This document shows positions 1 to 5,751 of a stretch of DNA of 10,205 nt, one piece after another. The stretch is from an uncultured Oscillospiraceae bacterium (GTDB taxonomy: Bacteria; Bacillota; Clostridia; Oscillospirales; Oscillospiraceae), in assembly GCA_910587205.1 (NCBI GenBank), contig CAJULZ010000099.1:1-10205 (forward strand), given 5' to 3'. Both the position numbers and the translations under genes were made by a program. The stretch's first letter is position 1. The number at the start of each line of letters is the position of its first letter. The notes under the pieces are model-generated. The model worked only from the letters and a program-made list of their open reading frames with translations. It searched no databases and was not told the DNA's origin.

Positions 1-281
1 ACGCCGTCGTTAATGGCGATATAACGTACCTCATATTCCGGGAATACGATTTCGATAAGCTCCCCGGTTTTCAGATAGTTCCGGCCCAGGCGGGATAAGT
101 CTTTAGTAATGACCGTCGCCACATTTCCGACCTCAACTTCATGGAGCATGGCTTGAAGTCCCTCACGCTCGAAGCTGACCCCGGAAAATCCATCATCCAC
201 GAAAAAGCGGGTGTTCAAAAAGAAATGTTCATCCGCATACCGTTGTAAAATCAGCTTTTGAGAATTTCTTGAGATTTGCAT
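1..281 (-). pseudogene. Serine recombinase (resolvase/TnpX-type) fragment, N-terminus lost
   Basis: Reading leftward from about 281, the frame encodes roughly 93 residues typical of large serine recombinases of clostridial mobile elements. Recognisable pieces are ILQRYADEH, VDDGFSGVSFERE, the VITKDLSRLGRNYLKTGE block and FPEYEVRYIAINDGV, where the window ends. These belong to the N-terminal catalytic (resolvase) domain. The segment that should precede them, with the nucleophilic serine of the usual Y-x-R-x-S motif, is missing. Homology begins at about ISRNSQK, and upstream in the same frame lies only sequence antisense to the response regulator. The ATG at 279-281 has no ribosome binding site. 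The product could not be an active recombinase. The downstream DNA-binding part lies outside the window. I read this as a remnant of an integrative or conjugative element. The family call is firm; the exact element is unknown. Confidence 0.8.
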
Positions 282-315
282 GATAAACTCAATACACGCA
301 GAGGGGGTGTCAGAA

Positions 316-987
316 TTGAAAGAAACGATATTGATTGTGGATGATGAGCATGGCATTGTTGATATGATGTGCGCCTACTTTTCCCCACAATATGAAGTTT
401 TGACCGCTTACAGCGGCGAAGAGGCATTACAAAAAGTAGAAAAGCAGCCGGACTTGATTTTGCTGGACATCAATATGCCTGGAATCAATGGTTTGACTGT
501 ATGTCAGACCATCCGGGAACATATTGCCTGCCCGATTCTGTTCCTGACGGCTCGTATCGAATCCGCTGACAAAATCAACGGCTTCAAGCAGGGGCCGATG
601 ACTATATCGTAAAGCCCTTTGACCTGGACGAGCTGGCGGCAAGAATTGCCGCACATCTGCGAAGGGAGCAACGGAGGCACAGCCAATCCACGGTGCGCTT
701 TTTCGGTGAACTTTCGGTGGATTACTCTGCCCGAACTGTTTGCCATTCATGGTGAATTGGTCACACTATCCAAGAGGGAATTTGACATACTGGAATTACT
801 CTCTTTGAACGCCGGACAGGTATTTGACCGAGAGCGGATTTATGAAACAGTATGGGGAATTGATGGTGATGGAAACAGCGATACCGTCATGGAACATATT
901 CGTAAAATCCGGGCAAAACTGGCGGCACATACGCTCCGCAGCTATATTGAAACAGTTTGGGGGTGCGGCTACAAATGGAACGCTTAA
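316..987 (+). pseudogene. OmpR/VanR-type response regulator, two frameshifts
   Basis: The sequence encodes a complete receiver plus winged-helix regulator, but in two frames. The likely start is TTG at 316, giving MKETILIVDDE, 8 bases after AGGGGG (302-307). An in-frame ATG at 280 lacks such a site. The acidic pocket (D9, D10), phospho-acceptor D51 in LLDINMP and ILFLTAR are in the first frame. At the G-run 591-594 one base appears lost: the first frame stops at 610-612, while ADDYIVKPFDLDELAARI continues in another frame. Near the T-run 739-741 one base appears gained, and the original frame resumes with GELVTLSKREFDILELL through the DNA-binding end ETVWGCGYKWNA, stopping at 985-987. The gene overlaps the start of the kinase fragment, as in an intact two-component pair. 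Regulators of this kind accompany antibiotic-response ABC transporters on clostridial mobile elements. Because both shifts sit in homopolymers, base-calling error is possible, but the broken neighbours favour true decay. Confidence 0.82.
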
Positions 988-1553
988 AGAATATGGGATT
1001 GAAGAAGTCCTTTTTCTTTCTGTCGGTATGGTGTATCCTGATTTCCCCACTGCCGGTTTTATCGGTGTTCCTTGTATGTAACGCCACAAAAAGCGGTTAT
1101 CCACCCGGCAGTATGAACATGAGGGATGGTGTTGCAATACCTTTGGAACAGCCGACAGCAGCCCAAAAGCAGGTGATAAACCTGCTGACATATTTTCAAT
1201 GGCTATCCTGCATCGTACTCCCTGTCAGCGTTTTGAGGTTTGATGCCGTCTTATCCTATCGCATCAAACTGAAAAGGCCGATTGATTTATTGAGGGACGG
1301 CACAGAACATATCAGGGCAAACGATCTTAACTTTTCCATTCCGGCAGCATCGACAGATGAACTCGGTCAAATCTGCGCAGCTTTTGAAACTATGCGGCTG
1401 AAACTTTTGAAAACGTCCTATAAATCTATCCTTATCATAAATCCCCGGCATAGCAGGCTGTCCAACCCGCTGTGCCGGGGATTTTTAATACATAGTAAGA
1501 GGAGATTTTGCAGGAAGGGATCTTTTACGGCGTGCGCCCCGCGCCGCCCATAA
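975..1553 (+). pseudogene. Truncated sensor histidine kinase (TM + HAMP only)
   Basis: The ATG at 975 overlaps the regulator's stop codon by 13 bases, the usual layout of a translationally coupled two-component pair. The product has a hydrophobic segment at about residues 11-30 (FFFLSVWCILISPLPVLSVF), a short extracellular loop, a second membrane segment at about 71-87, and a HAMP linker with the DELGQICAAFETMRLKLLK signature. Recognisable homology ends near base 1416. The dimerisation/phosphorylation helix with its histidine and the whole ATPase domain are absent. The frame runs on through unrelated residues to a stop at 1551-1553, reading through a hairpin terminator on the way. The 3' two thirds were probably removed by a deletion that joined the element remnant to the chromosomal sequence on the right. 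It cannot signal as a kinase. Confidence 0.8.
1439..1486 (+). terminator. Rho-independent terminator
   Basis: A 12-bp perfect stem (1439-1450 AAATCCCCGGCA pairs with 1473-1484 TGCCGGGGATTT), with partial extra pairing inside, is followed on the plus strand by a T-run (1482-1486). It lies just after the break in the kinase fragment, so it was probably the terminator at the end of the original element's transcript or of a neighbour now deleted. It may also catch transcripts from the minus-strand operon, but the minus-side tail is poor in U. No gene was recognised in the surrounding 1417-1577 stretch. Confidence 0.75.
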
Positions 1554-1577
1554 ACCCAAGAACCTGGTGCGGAAGCA

Positions 1578-1997
1578 TCAACCCTTGGGCGGCATTACCT
1601 TGGCCGAGCCCGTGATCACGGGAACCCCCGCCTGGTTTGTGCACAGGGTTTCCAGTTCCACACAGCCTTTGTCCATGTCGATTGCGGTAACAGTGACAGT
1701 GGCGGTGATGGTGTCCCCAATATGCACCGGGGCCCGGAAGGAGAGCGTCTGCCCCAGGTAGATGGTGCCCGGCCCGGGGAGCTGCATCCCAATGGCGGCG
1801 GAGATCAGCCCGGCGGAGAGGATTCCGTGGGCAATACGCCCCTGGAACCGGGTAGACGCGGCATATTCCTGGTTGATGTGCGCAGGGTTCAAATCCCCCG
1901 TAATCCCGGCGAACGCATAGACATCGTATTCGCTGATGGTCTTGGAAGAGGACGCGCTCTGCCCAATGGATAGCCGGCTAATGGTATATCCTTCCAT
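1578..1997 (-). CDS. MaoC-like (R)-specific enoyl-CoA hydratase
   Basis: A 139-residue single hot-dog domain protein, the normal size for PhaJ/MaoC-type hydratases, which add water across trans-2-enoyl-CoA to give (R)-3-hydroxyacyl-CoA or run the reverse. The family's catalytic signature is present as GDLNPAHINQEYA, with D35 and H40 spaced D-x4-H. It is followed by the conserved RIAHGILSAGL segment and a C-terminal strand region rich in TATVTV. It is soluble, with no signal peptide. Its ATG starts 4 bases after the BKACE1 stop, so it is the last gene of the KPR1-BKACE1-MaoC operon and probably translationally coupled. Its own ribosome site (AGGTG) overlaps the BKACE1 stop. In this context it probably processes the acyl-CoA released by the cleavage enzyme. 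Ammonia lyases acting on 3-aminobutyryl-CoA are, as I recall, also hot-dog proteins, so elimination of a group other than water is possible. Family call sure, substrate unknown. Confidence 0.88.
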   Translation of the reverse strand: MEGYTISRLSIGQSASSSKTISEYDVYAFAGITGDLNPAHINQEYAASTRFQGRIAHGILSAGLISAAIGMQLPGPGTIYLGQTLSFRAPVHIGDTITATVTVTAIDMDKGCVELETLCTNQAGVPVITGSAKVMPPKG

Positions 1998-2001
1998 TCC
2001 G

Positions 2002-2847
2002 TCACACCTGCCTGGTCAGGCCGAGGATTTCCCTGGCCTCATCCGGTGTGGCGGGCTCCAGGTTATTCAGCTCCAGCGCCCTAACTGCCCGCTCCACCAA
2101 ATCCACATTGGATTTGGCCAAAACACCCCGATCCAGGTACAGATTGTCCTCCAAGCCCACCCGCAGATGGCCGCCCATGGCGATGGTGGCCATCATGATG
2201 GGCAGGTGGCCCGACGAGATCCCGCAGGCCGCCCAGGTGGAGCCCTCCGGCATGATGCTGCGCAGGTGTACCAAGTTCTCCACCGTGCTGGTCATGCCCC
2301 CGGCGCAGCCCAGGACGATCTGGTAGTGGCAGGGGGCCTTCAGTACGCCCTTTTTCATGTAGTAAATCGTGTTGTAGATCATGCCGGCGTCAAATATCTC
2401 AATCTCGGGCTTGACATTGCACTCCTGGATGGCGTAGCCCAGCTTCTCCAGGAAACGGGGATGGTTTTCAAATACCGTGCGGTTCTGCCAGTTCAATGTT
2501 CCGGCATCATAGGAGCACAGCTCGGGCAGAAGCTTATGGATCGGCTCAATGCGTTCCTCATCGGGGCCGCACTCCCGTCCGGAGCTGGTGATGTTGATAC
2601 ACACGTCGCAATCCTCGTGGGCGCGGATGCGGTTGACGATATCTTCGTACAGCTCATAGCGGATGGAGGGGGAGCCATCCGCCTCCCGGGCATGGATGTG
2701 GACGATAGCGGCCCCGGCTTTCCAGCAGCTGTAGGCCTCCCGCGCGATCTCCTCCGGTGTATAGGGCACGGCGGGATTCATATCCTTGGTGGGCCAGGAG
2801 CCGCACAACGCGGCGGTAATGATGCGCTTTTTCCTTAAATCAGACAT
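2002..2847 (-). CDS. Beta-keto acid cleavage enzyme (BKACE/Kce family, former DUF849), copy 1
   Basis: A 281-residue TIM-barrel enzyme of the BKACE family, which condenses a beta-keto acid with acetyl-CoA and releases acetoacetate plus a new acyl-CoA. The founding member, Kce, acts on 3-keto-5-aminohexanoate in lysine fermentation. The metal ligands are visible: H50 and H52 in VHIHAR, and E233 in the HLRVGLEDN block, which also holds R229 and D234. The family segments KPEIEIFDAGMI and GVLAKSN and the ending ATPDEAREILGL are present. The ATG at 2847 was chosen because GGAG lies 9 bases upstream; the in-frame TTG at 2856 sits directly against that site. The N-terminal motif TAALCGSWP puts Trp18 where Kce has its substrate-amine Glu14 (recalled alignment), so the substrate is probably not the lysine intermediate. 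It lies 47 bases after KPR1 and 4 bases before MaoC. Confidence 0.92.
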   Translation of the reverse strand: MSDLRKKRIITAALCGSWPTKDMNPAVPYTPEEIAREAYSCWKAGAAIVHIHAREADGSPSIRYELYEDIVNRIRAHEDCDVCINITSSGRECGPDEERIEPIHKLLPELCSYDAGTLNWQNRTVFENHPRFLEKLGYAIQECNVKPEIEIFDAGMIYNTIYYMKKGVLKAPCHYQIVLGCAGGMTSTVENLVHLRSIMPEGSTWAACGISSGHLPIMMATIAMGGHLRVGLEDNLYLDRGVLAKSNVDLVERAVRALELNNLEPATPDEAREILGLTRQV

Positions 2848-2894
2848 AGTTGACAACTCCTTTGCTTTTTTCGTCCTTACCGGGGCTACTCCGC

Positions 2895-3926
2895 TCAGTC
2901 GTCCAGGGCCAGCAGCGGTAAAAACTCCTTTTTGGCTTCCATGGTGTGCAATATACCGGTCTCCTGCTCCCGCCGAACCAGTTCCACCACCTTATCGTTA
3001 TAGGGGGTATCGATGCCCAGCTCGTCGCCCTTGCGGCAGACAATGCCGTTGATAAAATCGATCTCCGTCGGGCGGCCTTTTTCCAGGTCCTGGAGCATAC
3101 TGGCCTTCAGCGCGGCGTGCTGATCCCAGACCTGGTGGTAAATGGGGAACTTAGCGGGAATGTCCGCCGGGCTCTCCAGCCTGAGCTGCTCGAAATCAAC
3201 TCCCTGCATAGGGGCCAGGCGGACCCCGCTGGCGGTGGCCACCCGGATGGTCTCGTCCGCGATGTGGGCGATACAGCGCAGGGTGGTCTCGTCGTTGAGC
3301 ACCGCGCCAAAGGTGTCCGCCATGGCAGCGGACATACCGGAGAAGGTGGCGTTCATGAGCACCTTGGCCCAGCGGATGCCCATCAGATTGTCAAGCACCT
3401 GCGTGTTCCCCACCAGACTAAGGATGGCCTGCGCCCGACGGATACGCGGGGTATCCGTCCCGTCAATCTCGCCGATTTCAAACGCAAAGTTTTCCATCAC
3501 TTTCATGGTGGAGGTCAGTTTAGATACGCCGGGCTCCAGCCACGTGGCGCCCCAACCCACCGCGCCCCCGGCAGTGCGTCCCTGGCCCACATAGGCGGCC
3601 ACCAGCTCCTCCGGGATACCGTTTTGGAGGGTGAGCGCCAGGCTGTTCTCATCCATGTGCTTGACCAGCTCCGGCAGGACGGCGGCCAGGGCCGTCTGCT
3701 TTGTGGTAATCAGCAGCAGGTCATAGATCCCCTCCATGTCCTGGGTGGCGCGGGCGGAGACGGGGACGTTGAACTCCATGGTGCCGGTCACGGTCGCGCC
3801 TTTGGTACGCAGGGCATCCACGTTGGGCTGGTAGTTGTCGATCAGATCCACCTGGCCGCCGTTCTTTGTGATGAGCGCACCGATGATCGTGCCCAGGGAG
3901 CCTGCGCCGATGACTGCGGTTCTCAT
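2895..3926 (-). CDS. Ketopantoate-reductase-like NAD(P)-dependent dehydrogenase (ApbA/PanE family), copy 1
   Basis: A 343-residue two-domain dehydrogenase. An N-terminal Rossmann fold opens with AVIGAGSLGTIIGA (G7, G9, G12), followed by TTKQTAL at 75-81 and TLQNG at 99-103. The all-helical C-terminal domain carries the family lysine K188 in RWAKVLMNATFSGMSA, N192, and E288 in SMLQDLEKGRPTEIDFING, matching the Lys/Asn/Glu active-site set of E. coli PanE. True PanE proteins are about 300 residues and this one is longer. No panB or panC lies nearby. It is the first gene of a sigma-54-driven operon with a cleavage enzyme and a hydratase, so I infer catabolic oxidation of a hydroxy acid, not pantothenate synthesis. 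Ribosome site GGAGG lies 11 bases before the ATG. It is clearly paralogous to the gene at 5752. Family sure, substrate unknown. Confidence 0.9.
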   Translation of the reverse strand: MRTAVIGAGSLGTIIGALITKNGGQVDLIDNYQPNVDALRTKGATVTGTMEFNVPVSARATQDMEGIYDLLLITTKQTALAAVLPELVKHMDENSLALTLQNGIPEELVAAYVGQGRTAGGAVGWGATWLEPGVSKLTSTMKVMENFAFEIGEIDGTDTPRIRRAQAILSLVGNTQVLDNLMGIRWAKVLMNATFSGMSAAMADTFGAVLNDETTLRCIAHIADETIRVATASGVRLAPMQGVDFEQLRLESPADIPAKFPIYHQVWDQHAALKASMLQDLEKGRPTEIDFINGIVCRKGDELGIDTPYNDKVVELVRREQETGILHTMEAKKEFLPLLALDD

Positions 3927-3987
3927 AAATTATAAAGCCTCCTTCTTGGGTGTGTTGTCTGCGGGAGTTTTCAAAGGTTAGCAGAAC

Positions 3988-4003
3988 GCAAGTTGTGTGC
4001 CAA
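3988..4003 (-). promoter_or_regulatory. Sigma-54 (-24/-12) promoter of the KPR1-BKACE1-MaoC operon
   Basis: Read on the minus strand, the site is TTGGCAC-ACAAC-TTGC, an exact match to the sigma-54 core consensus TGGCAC-N5-TTGC, with GG and GC separated by 10 bases. The expected transcript start is near 3976, leaving a leader of about 50 bases before the KPR1 ATG at 3926. The adjacent gene encodes a sigma-54 activator, and the second operon has an equivalent site, which makes a chance match unlikely. Confidence 0.9.
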
Positions 4004-4043
4004 GTGCGCCCGCCCGTCCCACACGCCCAAGGCTTGTTCCCAA

Positions 4044-4070
4044 CAGGTTCCCGCGCTGCGCGGGAACCTG
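4044..4070. promoter_or_regulatory. Perfect inverted repeat, candidate activator binding site
   Basis: Two 12-base arms (CAGGTTCCCGCG and CGCGGGAACCTG) flank a 3-base CTG spacer. The repeat sits 41-67 bases upstream of the -24 end of the KPR1 sigma-54 promoter, between that promoter and the activator's terminator. It has no U-tract on either side, so it does not look like a terminator. Activators of this class bind palindromic upstream sites, so this is a plausible enhancer. The second sigma-54 promoter does not carry an identical copy, only a GC-rich repeat with similar half-sites (TTGCCCGC). Confidence 0.45.
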
Positions 4071-4097
4071 CCCCCTTCCCCATGGGATCCGCAGAAC

Positions 4098-4150
4098 AAA
4101 AAAAGCGCCAAGTCATAACCGGTTCGCAAACCGGTTATGACTTGGCGCTT
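4098..4150 (-). terminator. Strong rho-independent terminator of the sigma-54 activator gene
   Basis: A 22-bp perfect stem (4103-4124 with 4129-4150) closes a 4-base CGCA loop. Read on the minus strand it is followed by seven T residues (complement of 4098-4104). It begins 45 bases after the activator's stop codon. It insulates the downstream KPR1 operon from activator transcription, so that operon depends on its own promoter. Confidence 0.93.
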
Positions 4151-4195
4151 AAGCCGATAGAGACTTATTGGGCCCCGCGGAACATAAATAAGCCG

Positions 4196-5620
4196 CTACG
4201 AAAGAAAATATTTCTGCTTGCGCCGCATGATGGAGGACTGGCTCGTCCCCAAGGCCGCCGCGGCAGCATAGGTGCTTTTATAGGTGTTCAGGGCATACTG
4301 GATGTATTCCCGTTCGCAGCGCTCCAGGTACTCCTGGAGCGTGGGCCCTGCGCCCCAAAGCTGCTGGTACATGGGGGGGTATACCAGCGCGGAGGCGGAC
4401 GATTCGTCAGAGGACGTCTGCTCGCTGTGCCGCACGGCGATGCTTTGGATGTTGGTGATCTCAATCCTATCGCTGGCGCTCATCACCACAGAGCGCTCTA
4501 CAAAATTTTTCAGCTCCCGCACATTGCCGGGCCAGCTGTAATTCTGCATCTTCTGAATGGTATTTTCGGTAAATATCTTGCTTTTCGTGTACTTTTTGTT
4601 GTAGAAGTTTAGAAAATGCAGCGCCAACGGGAGAATATCCTCCGTGCGGGCGCGCAACGGCGCGATTTCCAGGGGAATCACATTAAGCCGGTAGAACAGA
4701 TCCGCCCGGAACCGTTTCTCCTCCACCGCTTTTCGGAGATCCTCGTTTGTGGCGGATATTAGCCGGAAATCCACCTTTTTTATCGCGGTTGACCCGACGC
4801 GCTGGATGGTTTTCGTCTCCAGCGCCCGGAGGAGCTTCCCCTGGAGGGGCAGGGGGAGGGAGTTAATCTCGTCCAAAAAGAGGGAGCTTTGGTCGGCAGC
4901 CTCAATCAACCCCTTTTTTCCTGCGGCGGAGGCCCCGGTAAACGCGCCCTTCTCATAGCCAAACAGCTCCGCCTCCAGCAGGTTTTCAGGCAGGGAGGCG
5001 CAGTTGATCACGACCATCCCGTGATCGGCCCGGCTGCTGTGCCCGTGAATATACTGGGCGATCACCTCTTTCCCCGTGCCCGACTCCCCGCTGACTAAGA
5101 CGGAGGTGTCAAAGCCCGCGATCTCGTGGGCGACCTGCAATAAATTCTTCATGGCGGGGCTGACCGCCACAATGGTCTCCTGGTCGTCCATCAGAAAGCT
5201 GTTGGGCTGCACGCAAACCTGGGAGGCGCTGTTTGCCATGGCCTCATTATAGAAGTCGTTAATGGCGTTCAGCGGCTTGCAGACCGCGATAATATTCTGT
5301 ACCTCGCCGTCGGCGCCGAAGACAGGGGTGGATACGACAAGGTGCCGGAAGGGTTCACTGCGCTTGCTGTTTGAGATCGCCACGTCCTGAAATACCACGA
5401 CCCGGCGCTTTTCCCGGTAAACAATATCAGAGATGCAGAAATTGATCTGATTGCTGGACAGAAACTCATGCACATTGTAGTTAAGAAGCTCTGTCTTGCT
5501 CATGCCCAGCATTTGGACATACGCGCTGTTGACATATAGATAATTCCCTGCGTTATCCAGGATGTAGACGCCATCCGAGATGTTGTCCAGCATCAGCTCA
5601 TAAAACGCGCGATCCAACAT
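4196..5620 (-). CDS. Sigma-54-dependent transcriptional activator (PAS - AAA+ - HTH)
   Basis: A 474-residue bacterial enhancer-binding protein. Residues about 5-115 form a PAS domain (NISDGVYILDNAGNYLYVNS), the likely signal input. The AAA+ domain covers about 145-380: Walker A GESGTGKE (178-185), the sigma-54-contacting GAFTGA loop intact at 225-230, Walker B LFLDEI (247-252), and FRADLFYRLNV with the arginine-finger region at 304-314. YSWPGNVRELKNFVE follows at 361-375. The C-terminal helix-turn-helix is TYAAAAALGTSQSSIMRRK (450-468), of the TyrR/Fis-like type. There is no receiver domain, so control is probably by a small molecule sensed by PAS. The ATG at 5620 is preferred over the TTG at 5623: AGGAGGGGG ends 8 bases before the ATG. 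Both flanking operons have sigma-54 promoters, so this is very probably their activator. Its own promoter is sigma-A type and overlaps the divergent KPR2 control region. Confidence 0.93.
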   Translation of the reverse strand: MLDRAFYELMLDNISDGVYILDNAGNYLYVNSAYVQMLGMSKTELLNYNVHEFLSSNQINFCISDIVYREKRRVVVFQDVAISNSKRSEPFRHLVVSTPVFGADGEVQNIIAVCKPLNAINDFYNEAMANSASQVCVQPNSFLMDDQETIVAVSPAMKNLLQVAHEIAGFDTSVLVSGESGTGKEVIAQYIHGHSSRADHGMVVINCASLPENLLEAELFGYEKGAFTGASAAGKKGLIEAADQSSLFLDEINSLPLPLQGKLLRALETKTIQRVGSTAIKKVDFRLISATNEDLRKAVEEKRFRADLFYRLNVIPLEIAPLRARTEDILPLALHFLNFYNKKYTKSKIFTENTIQKMQNYSWPGNVRELKNFVERSVVMSASDRIEITNIQSIAVRHSEQTSSDESSASALVYPPMYQQLWGAGPTLQEYLERCEREYIQYALNTYKSTYAAAAALGTSQSSIMRRKQKYFLS

Positions 5621-5651
5621 CAAAGTTTCCCCCTCCTGTTCTCTGCGGCGG

Positions 5652-5696
5652 TTGCCCGCATTATATCACAGGCGGCAGGACAGGGCAAGCGGGCAA
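5652..5696. promoter_or_regulatory. Inverted repeat framing the activator promoter, candidate operator/enhancer
   Basis: TTGCCCGC (5652-5659) and its exact reverse complement GCGGGCAA (5689-5696) lie 37 bases apart centre to centre. A third half-site GGGCAA at 5683-5688 stands next to the right arm. One arm covers the expected start point of the activator transcript and the other abuts its -35 element. The whole repeat also ends 2 bases before the KPR2 sigma-54 promoter. It could serve autoregulation, activation of KPR2, or both. No experimental support; the spacing and placement are the only evidence. Confidence 0.4.
5660..5688 (-). promoter_or_regulatory. Sigma-A promoter of the sigma-54 activator gene
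   Basis: On the minus strand, TTGCCC (complement of 5683-5688) is followed after exactly 17 bases by TATAAT (complement of 5660-5665). The -10 is a perfect hexamer with an upstream TG (TGATATAAT, extended -10); the -35 matches 4 of 6 positions. The expected start is near 5653, about 33 bases before the activator's ATG. Confidence 0.75.
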
Positions 5697-5698
5697 AG

Positions 5699-5715
5699 TT
5701 GGCACTATTATTGCT
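5699..5715 (+). promoter_or_regulatory. Sigma-54 (-24/-12) promoter of the KPR2-symporter operon
   Basis: TTGGCAC-TATTA-TTGCT is an exact match to the sigma-54 consensus, with GG (5701-5702) and GC (5713-5714) separated by 10 bases. The expected start is near 5726, about 26 bases before the KPR2 ATG and just ahead of its AAAGGAGG site. It diverges from the activator's own promoter. Confidence 0.92.
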
Positions 5716-5751
5716 TGCATAAACGGGCATCAAGAGAAAGGAGGAATTTCT

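Noticed and set aside
2848..2856. Upstream TTG start for BKACE1 (and the like: GTG 8734 for BKACE2, TTG 5623 for the activator)
   Set aside because: For the two BKACE genes the upstream codon touches or overlaps the Shine-Dalgarno sequence, while the ATG three codons later is 8-9 bases away. For the activator the ATG is the next codon and the more usual start, 8 bases after the G-rich site.
1936..3935. Long plus-strand frames opposite BKACE1 and KPR1
   Set aside because: They lie antisense to well-supported family proteins and show no family motifs or ribosome sites. They are shadows of GC-rich coding.
4103..4150. 22-bp perfect palindrome considered as an operator or transposon end
   Set aside because: A 4-base loop and a seven-T tail just past the activator stop codon make it a standard terminator.
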